Below are positions 25,189 through 34,668 of a stretch of DNA of 42,618 bases, in pieces (the first letter of the stretch is position 1; each line of letters opens with the position of its first letter). The DNA is taken from positions 1 to 42,618 of the forward strand of contig JALOBU010000024.1 in the NCBI GenBank assembly GCA_023228145.1, given 5' to 3'. A program made the position numbers and the translations under genes. A model generated the notes under the pieces. That model was not told the DNA's origin. It saw only the letters and a list, made by a program, of their open reading frames with translations, and ran no database searches. The DNA is from Bacteroidales bacterium. Its GTDB lineage: Bacteria > Bacteroidota > Bacteroidia > Bacteroidales > CAIWKO01.

Positions 25189-26223
25189 TTATTCGGCTTC
25201 GCGGCCAAAGATGGCATAAACCGGAAAGTGGTCGCTGTAACCCATAATATATTGGCCTCCAGCTACAGTGCGCCATGGGTAACCTGTAAATGTGCCGGTT
25301 TTCTGCCTCAGGAATTGCTCGTTAAAAACTTTGGCTTTGATAAACTTGTAACTTTTGTATTCTTTTCCGGTAAGTGTTGACGAAACAATAATCTGGTCAT
25401 AGAGGTCCCATGAATCGCGATACGCATAAGAACCTACGCCATCCATAAACAATTTGTACATCGGGTTAAACAGGTCGCCGGAAACAACTTTATCTTTGGA
25501 GGTTTTCGCATTGAGATATTTCCTGATGCTGGCATTATTCGGATTATCGTTAAGGTCACCCATGATAACAATTTTTACATCAGAGTTATTTTGTTTCAGG
25601 GAGTCAACAATATTTCTTGATAACATAGCTGCTGCTATGCGTTTCGGAGCGCTTCTTTTTTCGCCCCCGCGGCGTGAAGGCCAGTGATTAATCAAAAAAT
25701 AAAATCGTTCTCCGTCAAGTTTTCCCCATACAAGCAGCTGGTCACGGGTAAGGAATGATTTATCAGATGTTGACAATGTATATGGTTTACTTCCTTCCTG
25801 AACAAAGCGGCTTTTCTGATATAGTAAAGCCACATCAACACCGCGTCGGTCAGGGGAATTATAATGAATAATGCCATAATTTTTTGCTTTTAGCGCGTCA
25901 GAATTGACAAGGTCTTCAAGGACGGTACGGTTTTCTATTTCTGAAAGGCCTATAATAGCAGGTCCATCAGGAACTATGTCCTGTCCGATTTTTGAAATAA
26001 CTTCCGATAGACGCTGAAGTTTTAAATTGTATTTATCCAAATCCCATTTCTGGCTACCATCGGGTAAAAATTCCGCATCATCGGTAAGAGGGTCATCGTA
26101 AATGTCATAAAGATTTTCAACATTATAAAAAGCAATTATTGCTATCGAAAGCTTTTTATCCTGTGCATTTAAAAGGGATACTTGTAGAATTATAGTAACA
26201 AACAAAGTCAGTTTTTTAAGCAT
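25189..26223 (-). CDS. Secreted endonuclease/exonuclease/phosphatase family protein
   Basis: From the ATG before MLKKLTLFVTIILQVSLLNA (signal peptide) it has 344 residues; six extra residues precede it in the open frame. Active-site motifs of the metal-dependent EEP fold are readable in order: FYNVENL (Asn), GLSEIEN (metal-binding Glu), DRRGVDVALLY, INHWPSRRGG (His), MGDLNDNP (Asp/Asn) and GYSDHFPV (Asp-His pair). The family includes DNases and phosphatases, and secreted Bacteroidota members are usually taken as nucleases. There is no T9SS domain, so it may be periplasmic or anchored otherwise. It is first in a minus-strand pair with the S8 protease and diverges from the TonB receptor gene. 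Confidence 0.9.
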   Translation of the reverse strand: MLKKLTLFVTIILQVSLLNAQDKKLSIAIIAFYNVENLYDIYDDPLTDDAEFLPDGSQKWDLDKYNLKLQRLSEVISKIGQDIVPDGPAIIGLSEIENRTVLEDLVNSDALKAKNYGIIHYNSPDRRGVDVALLYQKSRFVQEGSKPYTLSTSDKSFLTRDQLLVWGKLDGERFYFLINHWPSRRGGEKRSAPKRIAAAMLSRNIVDSLKQNNSDVKIVIMGDLNDNPNNASIRKYLNAKTSKDKVVSGDLFNPMYKLFMDGVGSYAYRDSWDLYDQIIVSSTLTGKEYKSYKFIKAKVFNEQFLRQKTGTFTGYPWRTVAGGQYIMGYSDHFPVYAIFGREAE

Positions 26224-26252
26224 AAATAAAGTTGTTAACAATATATAAGTAT

Positions 26253-26260
26253 CAAAATTA
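26253..26260 (-). promoter_or_regulatory. -7 element for the nuclease/protease pair
   Basis: TAATTTTG on the minus strand matches TAnnTTTG, about 30 bases before the ATG at 26223. No clear -33 TTG is seen. Confidence 0.5.
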
Positions 26261-26311
26261 ATCCTTTTGATTAAAAAAACTTTAAATTATTTTTTTTTGC
26301 CTTTAAATAAT

Positions 26312-26319
26312 TATCTTTG
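26312..26319 (+). promoter_or_regulatory. -7 element for the TonB-receptor operon
   Basis: TATCTTTG is an exact TAnnTTTG match, with a leader of about 55 bases to the ATG at 26380. It lies back to back with the nuclease promoter, within 60 bases, so the two arms of the locus could be co-regulated. Confidence 0.55.
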
Positions 26320-26379
26320 TTTGGGTATATTTTCTGAATTTTATCCATGATAATAAATAATGAATTCTAAATATTACAT

Positions 26380-29166
26380 ATGAAAAAGGCATTATTGTTG
26401 TTTTTCCTGACATTTTTAACGGCAAATTATCTTATTGCTCAGAAAGCCATTATACAAGGCAAAGTAGTAGATTACACAGGAACCCCTATTCAAGGTGTGA
26501 ATGTATCGGTGGGTGAAAAAAATACTCTTACCGGAACTGATGGTAAATTTTCAATAGAAATTGAGCAATATGCGCAGGTACGAATTATTTTTAGTGTTGA
26601 CGGCTATGAATATAGGGCCATTAATTCAAATGTTGCATCTCCTGTTTTCAATCTGGGAATGGTTGAAATATCTTACTCCGGTCATAATAACTTCGTTTCA
26701 GATGGATATACAGATGCTGCTGCAGGAAGTGTGGTTTCGGAAGATGAAGTCAAAGACCAGTATGTTGCAGGTCTATTACATTCTTCCACAGATGCATTTG
26801 TTTCGGTATCAGGGTATACACTCAGTGCCGGTTATTTTCGCCCCCGTGGTTATGACAACGAATATTCAGAAGTATTAATCAGCGGGCTATCCATGAATGA
26901 CCCCGAAACCGGCAGGCCAAGTTTTTCGGACTGGGGCGGGCTTAACGATGCCACGCGTTTCAAAGAAAGCTCTTACGGCCTTAGCCCGACACGTTTTTCT
27001 TTTGGCACTTTAATCGGTACACAGGATATTGATGTGAGGGCTTCTCACCAGCGAAAACAGATTAAGCTGTCGTACGCTTTTTCAAACCGGACATATCAGC
27101 ACCGTGCCATGCTCACCGGTTCTACCGGCCTCATGAAAAACGGCTGGGCAGTAACAGCTTCCTTGTCAACAAGGCTTGGTAACCACGGATATGTTGAAGG
27201 AACCCCGTACGAGGCATATTCCTATTTTCTTTCTGTAGAAAAGAAGATCGGGAAAAAACATTTTATCTCATTTACGGGCTTTGGGGCGCCAGCAAAAAGA
27301 GGTATGCAGTCGGCTGCCGTACAGGAAATTTATGACATGCTGGAAGACAATTATTACAATCCAAACTGGGGTTGGCAGGAAGGGAAAGTCCGCAATGCAC
27401 GTATAAGAAACAGCCATGAACCGGTGTTAATGTTGTCGCACTATTATGATATTAATGATAAAATAAAGCTCACAACAACATTTGGTTTCAGCTTCGGCAG
27501 GACAGGCACTACTGCTCTTAACTGGTACAATGCCGCTGACCCGCGCCCTGATTATTACAGGTACCTTCCAAGCTGGCAGGAAAATGTTGACCCGGAAACA
27601 GCTGCAGATCCCCTCTTGGTTCAGGATATTATCAATGCATGGAAAACAGATGAAAATGTCAGGCAAATTAACTGGAATGAGTTGTATCAGATAAATTATC
27701 TTAGCTATCTCAGTGGTGACCAGGCAAAATATATCCTTGAAGAACGCCGTCTTGACCACTGGCAGGAAGCACTTTCATCACACCTGAATTACGAAATTAA
27801 CAAACATATATTTTTCAGCGGAGGGTTGAATATTAACCTATATAAAAGCCGTAACTACAAAGTCATAAATGATATGCTTGACGGAATGACAGACGTAACT
27901 ACGGGAGAGCCTTACACAGGCTACTGGATTGATGTTGACCAGTACTCTGAACGAGACTTTCCTTCAGATACAAATATGTTACAAAACGACTTAAATAACC
28001 CCGGGGAGAAAAAATATAAAGGAGATGTTTTCGGGTATGACTATGATGTGCATATTAATTCTGCAAACATTTGGGCGCTTAGTGAATTTTCTTTTAATCA
28101 CTTTGATTTCTTTGCTGGAATTAAACTTTCCGGTACACAGCTGTGGAGAGACGGAAAAATGAAAAACGGACGCTTCCCTGATGATTCATACGGGAAGTCG
28201 GCAAAACATAGCTTTTTCGACTACGCTGTTAAAGCCGGTGTTACTTATAAACCAACCGGCAGACATTATATTGCACTTAATGGCGCTTACATGACTATGG
28301 CCCCGTCTTTTAACGACATTTATATCTCGCCAAGGGTAAGAAATACAGCCATAAGCGACATTAGACCCCGAAAGATTTTTAGTACTGATTTGAGTTATAT
28401 TATCCGTTATCCTGTTGTGAAAGCCAGGCTTACCGGGTTTTACACACAATTCTGGGATGACACCAAATACAATAGTTTTTATCATGATGACCTACAGACT
28501 TTTGTTAACTATATGATGGTGGGTATAAACAAAACGCATATGGGTATTGAATTAGGTGTTGAAGTGAAAATAATTCCAGAATTGTCAGTTGTTGCAGCAG
28601 GTTCTTATGGAGAGTACAGGTATTCAAATCAGCCGTCTGCGTTCATGTCTGTTGAAAATGGTTCGCAGCCTGATTCGACACAAAAAATCTATTGTAAAAA
28701 CTTTTTTGTAAATGGCACACCACAAGCCGCAGGCTCTCTGGGTTTGAAACTGGCTTATCCTGTAAACTGGATTAAAAATGTAAATGAGACATGGTATGCT
28801 AATGTCAATGCAAATATCTTTGCAAACAATTGGGTTGATTTTAATCCCAGCCGCCGCACTTCACAAGCTCTTGATGGTCTGATGCCCGATGACCCGCAAA
28901 TTATTACTATTACTGAGCAACATCTGGCATACGAAAAACCCCAGTTTACACTGGATGCGTCTTTAGGCAAAACATTTGCTTTTAAAAAGTACTATATCGG
29001 GATAAATGCCAGTGTCAGCAACATTCTTGATAATAAAAAAATGATTACCTCCGGCTATGAGCAGCTCAGGTTTGATTATGAAACAAAAAATATTGACAAG
29101 TTTCCTGCAAAATACTATTATGGCTTTGGCAGGACATATTTCATTATGATTACATTCAGATATTAA
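26380..29166 (+). CDS. TonB-dependent outer-membrane receptor
   Basis: The 928-residue protein has a signal peptide (1-20), a carboxypeptidase-regulatory-like domain (about 21-105: IIQGKVVDYTGTPIQGVNVSV, TGTDGKFSIEI), a plug-like region (about 110-230: VSGYTLSAGYFRPRGYDNEY, ISGLSMNDPETG) and a long beta-barrel ending in aromatic FIMITFRY. Such receptors import large nutrients across the outer membrane using TonB energy. It lacks a SusD partner. Instead the next gene, 22 bases downstream, encodes a DUF5689 lipoprotein. The surrounding nuclease genes suggest nucleic-acid fragments as substrate (inference). Confidence 0.92.
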   Translation: MKKALLLFFLTFLTANYLIAQKAIIQGKVVDYTGTPIQGVNVSVGEKNTLTGTDGKFSIEIEQYAQVRIIFSVDGYEYRAINSNVASPVFNLGMVEISYSGHNNFVSDGYTDAAAGSVVSEDEVKDQYVAGLLHSSTDAFVSVSGYTLSAGYFRPRGYDNEYSEVLISGLSMNDPETGRPSFSDWGGLNDATRFKESSYGLSPTRFSFGTLIGTQDIDVRASHQRKQIKLSYAFSNRTYQHRAMLTGSTGLMKNGWAVTASLSTRLGNHGYVEGTPYEAYSYFLSVEKKIGKKHFISFTGFGAPAKRGMQSAAVQEIYDMLEDNYYNPNWGWQEGKVRNARIRNSHEPVLMLSHYYDINDKIKLTTTFGFSFGRTGTTALNWYNAADPRPDYYRYLPSWQENVDPETAADPLLVQDIINAWKTDENVRQINWNELYQINYLSYLSGDQAKYILEERRLDHWQEALSSHLNYEINKHIFFSGGLNINLYKSRNYKVINDMLDGMTDVTTGEPYTGYWIDVDQYSERDFPSDTNMLQNDLNNPGEKKYKGDVFGYDYDVHINSANIWALSEFSFNHFDFFAGIKLSGTQLWRDGKMKNGRFPDDSYGKSAKHSFFDYAVKAGVTYKPTGRHYIALNGAYMTMAPSFNDIYISPRVRNTAISDIRPRKIFSTDLSYIIRYPVVKARLTGFYTQFWDDTKYNSFYHDDLQTFVNYMMVGINKTHMGIELGVEVKIIPELSVVAAGSYGEYRYSNQPSAFMSVENGSQPDSTQKIYCKNFFVNGTPQAAGSLGLKLAYPVNWIKNVNETWYANVNANIFANNWVDFNPSRRTSQALDGLMPDDPQIITITEQHLAYEKPQFTLDASLGKTFAFKKYYIGINASVSNILDNKKMITSGYEQLRFDYETKNIDKFPAKYYYGFGRTYFIMITFRY

Positions 29167-29188
29167 AATAAAAAATAAATTATAGGTT

Positions 29189-30478
29189 ATGAAAACATTT
29201 TTTGAGATAAAAAAAGTATGGGTGCTTGCAATTATTGCTTCTATGTTAATTGCCACAAGCTGCAAGAAAAACTTTGATATTCCTCCGGTTGAAATACCGA
29301 CTTTTACCTTACCTGATGGAGCAACACTCATTAACATCAGTGAACTGAAAGCCCGCCATACCGTTTTAGGTGCCCTTGATAGTATAAATGATAATGTTTA
29401 TGTGTCTGGTATCGTTACAGCCAACGATGAATCGGGGAATATTTATAAAAGCCTTTATATACAGGATACTTCTGGTGGATTGTATATTGGCCTTGACCGG
29501 ACAAGTCTTTATAATATTTTCAAAGTGGGTCAACAGGTGTTTATCAAATGCCAGGGTTTATTTTTGGGGGATTATGGAGGAATGACACAGCTTGGAGCTA
29601 TTTACAACGGAGAAATCGGCCGGATTCCCGACATTTATATTGACCAACATTTGTTTCGCAATGGATTACCCGGGACAACGCCTGAGGCTGAATTGTTGAC
29701 CATCCCAGCTATAACAGACGCTCATCTGGGAATGCTTATCAAACTTGAAAATATGAGCTTCGTTGAAGTGGGACAAACTTTTTCATTGTCAACAGGAACA
29801 ACCAACCGTACAATTACTGATGGGGCAAATACTTTGATTGTAAGAACCAGCAATTATGCAAATTTTGCAGCCAATATCATCCCGGGGGGCATAGGCACCG
29901 TTTATGGCATACTGAGTGTTTTCAACGGCGATTTACAACTTTATCTGCGAGATTTAAACGACCTTAGTGGTTTTGATTTCAATGCTGCTATTGTTTTAAG
30001 CGAACCTTTTGCAACAGTTGGCTCTCTTGGAACTTTTTCACAATATAGTGTAACCGGAGCACAGGTATGGGCGCAGTCAACATATAACGATGATACTTTT
30101 GCAAAAATGTCAGGATTTTCAGGATCGGCAATCGATAACGAAGACTGGCTGATTTCGCCTTCTCTGAACCTGGATAATTTCACCAATGAAAAACTTAATT
30201 TCTTTACCATGATGAATTATGGCACAGCAGGCGATGGTTCCCTCCGCCTTTATTTCTCTACAGACTATTCATCCGGGAATCCCACGCTGGCAACGTGGAC
30301 AGAAATCACCGGAATGACACTTTCATCGGGTGGATGGGTTAAAACTACTTCCGGGGATGTTGACCTCTCGGCAATAAACGGTACTAACGTGCATATTGCG
30401 TTTAAATATTTATCTACTACTGCCGGTGCGGCTACATGGGAGGTAGGAGGCATTTTGATAACTGGATCTCACAATTAA
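29189..30478 (+). CDS. DUF5689 surface lipoprotein with choice-of-anchor-like C-terminal domain
   Basis: Of 429 residues, the signal peptide ends in a lipobox (IATSC, Cys25). Residues about 40-260 match the DUF5689 pattern, with an OB-fold-like core (VYVSGIVTANDESGNIYKSL, GLYIGLDRT, GQQVFIKCQGL, GDLQLYLRDLNDL). Residues about 262-429 resemble a jellyroll 'choice-of-anchor' domain (FSGSAIDNEDWLISPSLNL, LRLYFSTDY, HIAFKYLS). By position it is the likely surface partner of the receptor encoded just upstream, in place of SusD. OB folds commonly bind nucleic acids, which fits the locus but is not proof. Confidence 0.85.
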   Translation: MKTFFEIKKVWVLAIIASMLIATSCKKNFDIPPVEIPTFTLPDGATLINISELKARHTVLGALDSINDNVYVSGIVTANDESGNIYKSLYIQDTSGGLYIGLDRTSLYNIFKVGQQVFIKCQGLFLGDYGGMTQLGAIYNGEIGRIPDIYIDQHLFRNGLPGTTPEAELLTIPAITDAHLGMLIKLENMSFVEVGQTFSLSTGTTNRTITDGANTLIVRTSNYANFAANIIPGGIGTVYGILSVFNGDLQLYLRDLNDLSGFDFNAAIVLSEPFATVGSLGTFSQYSVTGAQVWAQSTYNDDTFAKMSGFSGSAIDNEDWLISPSLNLDNFTNEKLNFFTMMNYGTAGDGSLRLYFSTDYSSGNPTLATWTEITGMTLSSGGWVKTTSGDVDLSAINGTNVHIAFKYLSTTAGAATWEVGGILITGSHN

Positions 30479-30496
30479 TATAAATGCAATACTTTC

Positions 30497-30531
30497 AAAG
30501 GGGGTTGTTTTCAAAAGAATAACCCCTTTTT
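30497..30531 (+). terminator. Intrinsic terminator after the DUF5689 gene
   Basis: AAAGGGGGTTGTTTT pairs with AAGAATAACCCCTTT, with one bulged G and two wobble pairs. The right arm runs into a T-run. It lies 19 bases after the stop and separates this gene from the endonuclease I gene. Confidence 0.75.
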
Positions 30532-30585
30532 GTTGTGATAAAACCCGGTATAAAAACTTTGTAATTTTATGTTAATTCCTGAATA

Positions 30586-32772
30586 ATGAAAAAACTATCC
30601 GGAAAAATTCTAATTGTGTTGTTTGGATTTTTATTACCGTTTGTTATCCAGGCACAGACATTGCTACCGGCATCCTGGGACTGCTCCCCGGAATCTATCC
30701 CGGACGGATGGACAACTAATATATCTGACTATTATGTTTCATCGGCTTATTATCATTCGCCACCCAATGCAGCAAAATTTGAAGCAACAGGGAAGTATAT
30801 AACCGTTCATTTTGTTGACAAACCTGATAGCCTGAAATATTATTTACGCGGCGCCTCTTTTTCAGGGGGTACTTTTTCCGTTCAGCAATCACAAAACGGC
30901 AGTACATGGACTGATGTGAGAATTTTTACAAATGCCAATATTCCTAATAGCAGTTTACAAACTGCTCAGCCTTTTAAAGAAAAACTACTATCAGTAACAC
31001 GTTATGTCAGGTTTATATATACAAACAAATCAGGTGGTAATGTGGCTGTAGATGATATTATGATTACACCATTACCCCCCGGCCCTGAGGCATACATAAA
31101 GATTAAACTGAATAATATTTTTATTCCATCGGGAGGTACAGCAGTTTACGGCAACGCTTCTCCGGTAAATTTTATAGTGATAAATCAGGGAACCGATTCC
31201 ACTCTTAGGCTTAACTCTGCAGTTTTCAGCGGGGTAGATGCTTCGATGTTCTCTTGCCCGGATATTCCACTAAATATTCCACCCAATGACTCGGTATTCC
31301 TTGCAGTACATTTTAGCCCATCAGGAGCTTCAGGAACTAAAACAGCAAGTATAAGTATCAGCAACAACGACTCCGGCAACAATCCTTATATTTTGAACCT
31401 ATGGGCTGTGAACGGATGTTGTGCTACCGAACCCACACAGGCAGCCACAAACCTCAATTTTTCGTATGTCAAATCATATAAATTCCGTGTGAATTTTTCT
31501 GACGGGACCACTCCGCCGGAAAAATACCTTGTACTGAAAAAATCTTCACCAATAACAGAACAACCACTTGACGGGCAAAGCTATCGGAAGGGGGAATATA
31601 TAGGTGGCGCTCAGGTGTCTTATATCGGGCCTGCCGGATATTTTTACCCATCCAATGTAATAGCCAATACTCATTACTATATAAAAATATTTTCTCTTAA
31701 CGGTTTTCAGGGGTATGAAAATTATCTTACTTCAGCCATAGCTGCGGCAGATACAACCACACCCGAAAATATGATAGAGGATTATTATGACAGCATTGAT
31801 GAACTTTCACCAACATTATGGCAAGACCTTCATACACTTATCAACAACCATTATTCTCAATATTACAGCAATTACACCTCTTATCTTGTGGATAATTTTG
31901 AAAGCCGTGATACACTTACCGATGGATATTCAAGAAAAGTAATCACATGTGCTTACTCTGGAGAAAATTATGTGTACAGCGAACCTTTTGCTTTTCTGTA
32001 TTTTAGCAGGGAGCATAATTTCTGCCAGAGTTGGATGCCTACCTCTAATGATGCCAACTTTACCGACTTTCCTGAATATAGTGACTATCACAACCTGATG
32101 CCAGTCAACCAGAATAAAATTAATGTGTACCGTCTTAATTATCCCCTTGGAAAAGTTGTTACAATTCAATATCAATATTTAGATGCAAAAAAAGGCCTCG
32201 ATTCTTCGGGAAATGTCGTTTTCGAGCCCCGCGACAAGATAAAAGGTGATTGCGCAAGATCGATGTTTTATCAGATACTATGCTATGACGGTGTGAACGG
32301 AAACGACTGGTATTTGCCAACGGTTATTGATTCTGCAACAATGTATGGGCAGAACGAAAGCCTTCTGAAACAATGGAATTTACAAGACCCTCCGGATAAT
32401 TATGAAATAGCCAGAAATGATTACATACATTCATTACAACAAAACCGTAATCCTTTTATTGATAAGCCCGAATGGGCGAACAAATTCGGATTTGGTGTGT
32501 ATAGCGGCTTAGATGAAAATAAAAAGCAAACCGGAGATGTTAGAATATCACCAAACCCTAATGACGGAGCTTTTACGATATTTAACTATACTCAAAAAGA
32601 TAGTTTTTTTGAGTTTTTCGATATCATGGGAAAAAGAATTTTTGCCACTAACCTGAAAAGCGGCTTTTTTCAAAAAATAAAATTGCAGGAGCTGAACAGT
32701 GGAATTTATTTATACAAAGTGAAAGACAAATTAAATTTTTTTGAGACCGGAAAGATTATTATTTTGAAATAA
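30586..32772 (+). CDS. Secreted endonuclease I family nuclease with T9SS domain
   Basis: The 728 residues comprise a signal peptide (1-23), an N-terminal jellyroll-like domain (about 25-165) and a choice-of-anchor D/Hydin-like Ig domain (about 180-275: INQGTDSTLRL, VHFSPSGASGTKTASISISNND). The endonuclease I domain spans about 385-620, with catalytic-region SREHNFCQSWMP (about 475), YSDYHNLMPVNQNKIN (about 499), GDCARSMFYQ, and WNLQDPPDNYEIARNDYIHSLQQNRNPFID split over adjoining helices. A T9SS type A domain closes it (about 656-728, RISPNPNDGAFTIF). Family members cut DNA, some also RNA, with a divalent metal. It is expected at the cell surface or in the medium. Confidence 0.93.
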   Translation: MKKLSGKILIVLFGFLLPFVIQAQTLLPASWDCSPESIPDGWTTNISDYYVSSAYYHSPPNAAKFEATGKYITVHFVDKPDSLKYYLRGASFSGGTFSVQQSQNGSTWTDVRIFTNANIPNSSLQTAQPFKEKLLSVTRYVRFIYTNKSGGNVAVDDIMITPLPPGPEAYIKIKLNNIFIPSGGTAVYGNASPVNFIVINQGTDSTLRLNSAVFSGVDASMFSCPDIPLNIPPNDSVFLAVHFSPSGASGTKTASISISNNDSGNNPYILNLWAVNGCCATEPTQAATNLNFSYVKSYKFRVNFSDGTTPPEKYLVLKKSSPITEQPLDGQSYRKGEYIGGAQVSYIGPAGYFYPSNVIANTHYYIKIFSLNGFQGYENYLTSAIAAADTTTPENMIEDYYDSIDELSPTLWQDLHTLINNHYSQYYSNYTSYLVDNFESRDTLTDGYSRKVITCAYSGENYVYSEPFAFLYFSREHNFCQSWMPTSNDANFTDFPEYSDYHNLMPVNQNKINVYRLNYPLGKVVTIQYQYLDAKKGLDSSGNVVFEPRDKIKGDCARSMFYQILCYDGVNGNDWYLPTVIDSATMYGQNESLLKQWNLQDPPDNYEIARNDYIHSLQQNRNPFIDKPEWANKFGFGVYSGLDENKKQTGDVRISPNPNDGAFTIFNYTQKDSFFEFFDIMGKRIFATNLKSGFFQKIKLQELNSGIYLYKVKDKLNFFETGKIIILK

Positions 32773-32774
32773 AA

Positions 32775-32801
32775 AAAGCTGCCCCATTGTGGAGCAGCTT
32801 T
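32775..32801 (-). terminator. Terminator between convergent nuclease-locus genes
   Basis: AAAGCTGCCCC and GGAGCAGCTTT pair over 10 of 11 positions around a five-base loop. An A-run at 32771-32777 gives a T-run on the minus strand, so it should end the lamin-tail gene transcript. It may also end the endonuclease I transcript, whose stop is two bases away. Confidence 0.75.
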
Positions 32802-32820
32802 CAAATGATTATGTATCTAC

Positions 32821-34509
32821 TTATTGTTTAATAAATGTACGGGTTCCCTCTATAGTATTGCCATTCATAAAACTCAGGAAGTAAATTCCGTTTTGCAGGT
32901 TTGTTACAAATATTTTGGAGTTTTGTTCAGTTACGTTATATTCAAAAACTTTTTCTCCCAGAAGATTGATAACAGTAATTTTATTGATTTTCTTTTCAGT
33001 TTTGATGTTGATGACATCGCTAACCGGATTGGGATATATGCTGAAATAATTGCCGGTATTTTCTTCAATACTGCTGTGTAAAGTAATATCATTAATGTCT
33101 CTTGGTTCAAGAACAAAATCACCCCATGTGAAATAAACAACCCCGGTAACATCATAGTAGCTGCCAACTACAGCAGTGGGGAACCCGAAAATCAAATTTC
33201 CAATTTCAAGGGTGTCGGAATTTTGAATAACTTCCCACCAGCCCGATGTGTGCACATAAGTGCAGGGAGCGTCTATCACATTCACAAGCATGCCTTCATA
33301 TTGCTCGGTTTTTACCGTTGTGGTTGTTAGTGAAACTGGAGTTGGCAAAGGCTTGCCGGTTGCAGGAGTATTAAAATATGTAATAGTTTTTAGCTCGGTT
33401 AAGTTGTTATATTCTGAAACTAAGCCTGTTAATACAATACTGTCGCCAAGAGCAGGAGAATGAGAATTGTCGTAAACATAGAGTCCGTTCCAGGGGTCGG
33501 TGCCGTCCTGAATAAAATATCCCAATGCATGTGTAGCTGTAACAATACCTGTAGTCGTTAATACAGAGTCATTGAGAGGGGAATCCCCGTTAGGCAGGGT
33601 GGTGTATTGAATATCATAAATAGGTGTGATGGTTGGCCCCGAAAGGTTAACAGTAAAGGTAGTACTATCTGCAACATTCGGGGTGAGCGGGTTGTGGCTG
33701 TTGTCAACCAAAGTCATTACCACCTTGTGAGCACCGTTTGTAAGTCCTGTTATAGAAATCGGGTCAGTGAGTGTATACTCATTGACACTTCCGCCATCAA
33801 CGGTATAATGAATATGTCCATCAGTATTCATTATAAAATTAAATAAGGAAAAAGTAACATCAATATCAGCAGTGTAAACAGTTGAACCGTCAGCAGGATA
33901 TAAAATGGAAATAACAGGGTCTGTTGAAACAGCCCCGTGATAGCCTAAGCGCTCGATAGTTTCTGTGGCGGCTCCGTCAACAACAGCCGTTGTGGTTTCC
34001 GTCCATTCGCTTAATGTCCATGTGGAATTTGGTGCTGTAATTGCTAAATTTCTATAATAAGATTTATTTGCATACTGAAAAGTGCCCCAGGCAAAAACAT
34101 CTAGCAGGGTGGTTCCATTGTTTAATGTTACAATATCGGTATTTGTTGCATCGCTTCCCTGACCGTTGAAATTTGCTACCATAGCAGTGTCTCCGGGGGT
34201 ATAACTTACCGCATAAGCGGGGCTGGCAGCATCTTTATGCCTTATAATTAAGCATTGTCCCGGGGCAAGAGTTCCCGTCAGGTTTCTTGTATAAGTCGGA
34301 TTATTTGCGCCAATTTCAGCTTTGTTGTTATAAGTCTTAATAGTCAACTGAGGGCTTGTCAAGTCCACGGCGCTTGTCCCGATATTGGTAATTTCAATAA
34401 ATTTGTTATATGAAGAACCTTCATAAATTTGGGAAATGATGACTTGTGCTTTCAGGCCTGTGAAGCAAAGCAGAAAAGCAGATAAAAAAAACAAAGTAAT
34501 TTTTTTCAT
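32821..34509 (-). CDS. Secreted lamin-tail/OB-fold protein with T9SS domain (nuclease-associated type)
   Basis: The 562 residues start with a signal peptide (1-21). A lamin-tail domain follows (about 22-195: IISQIYEGSSYNKFIEITNI, GTLAPGQCLIIRH, DIVTLNNGTTLLDVFAWG). Next is an Ig-like segment (about 198-290: YPADGSTVYTADIDVTFSL) and an OB-fold region as in large secreted nucleases (about 305-460: DSVLTTTGIVTATHALGYFI, GLYVYDNSH, GDSIVLTGLVSEYNNLTEL). A T9SS type A domain ends it (about 485-562, FSIYPNPVSDVINI). No catalytic nuclease domain is present, so it may bind nucleic acid or assist the neighbouring enzymes. A good promoter lies upstream, and it converges on the endonuclease I gene. Confidence 0.88.
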   Translation of the reverse strand: MKKITLFFLSAFLLCFTGLKAQVIISQIYEGSSYNKFIEITNIGTSAVDLTSPQLTIKTYNNKAEIGANNPTYTRNLTGTLAPGQCLIIRHKDAASPAYAVSYTPGDTAMVANFNGQGSDATNTDIVTLNNGTTLLDVFAWGTFQYANKSYYRNLAITAPNSTWTLSEWTETTTAVVDGAATETIERLGYHGAVSTDPVISILYPADGSTVYTADIDVTFSLFNFIMNTDGHIHYTVDGGSVNEYTLTDPISITGLTNGAHKVVMTLVDNSHNPLTPNVADSTTFTVNLSGPTITPIYDIQYTTLPNGDSPLNDSVLTTTGIVTATHALGYFIQDGTDPWNGLYVYDNSHSPALGDSIVLTGLVSEYNNLTELKTITYFNTPATGKPLPTPVSLTTTTVKTEQYEGMLVNVIDAPCTYVHTSGWWEVIQNSDTLEIGNLIFGFPTAVVGSYYDVTGVVYFTWGDFVLEPRDINDITLHSSIEENTGNYFSIYPNPVSDVINIKTEKKINKITVINLLGEKVFEYNVTEQNSKIFVTNLQNGIYFLSFMNGNTIEGTRTFIKQ

Positions 34510-34554
34510 GGTTGTGATTTTAATTATTTAACGAATTAAGAGAAGTTTTTTTGT

Positions 34555-34587
34555 CAAAAATAATAAAAAGACCTTTTAAGAACACAA
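34555..34587 (-). promoter_or_regulatory. Complete promoter for the lamin-tail gene
   Basis: On the minus strand TTG (34585-34587), a 22-base spacer and TATTTTTG (34555-34562) match both Bacteroidota elements. The leader to the ATG at 34509 is about 40 bases. Confidence 0.65.
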
Positions 34588-34635
34588 AAATCAATTTTCT
34601 TTAAAAGATTTTCTTTATAAATAATAAAAAAATGA

Positions 34636-34643
34636 TAAATTTG
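34636..34643 (+). promoter_or_regulatory. -7 element for the glycosyltransferase gene
   Basis: TAAATTTG matches TAnnTTTG exactly, 25 bases before the TTG start codon. No -33 TTG is visible. Confidence 0.5.
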
Positions 34644-34668
34644 TTACCCAACCATTAAAAAATAAATT

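Noticed and set aside
25173..25217. Longer N-terminus for the S8 protease
   Set aside because: It would overlap the nuclease gene and bury the signal peptide, which begins at the ATG at 25172.
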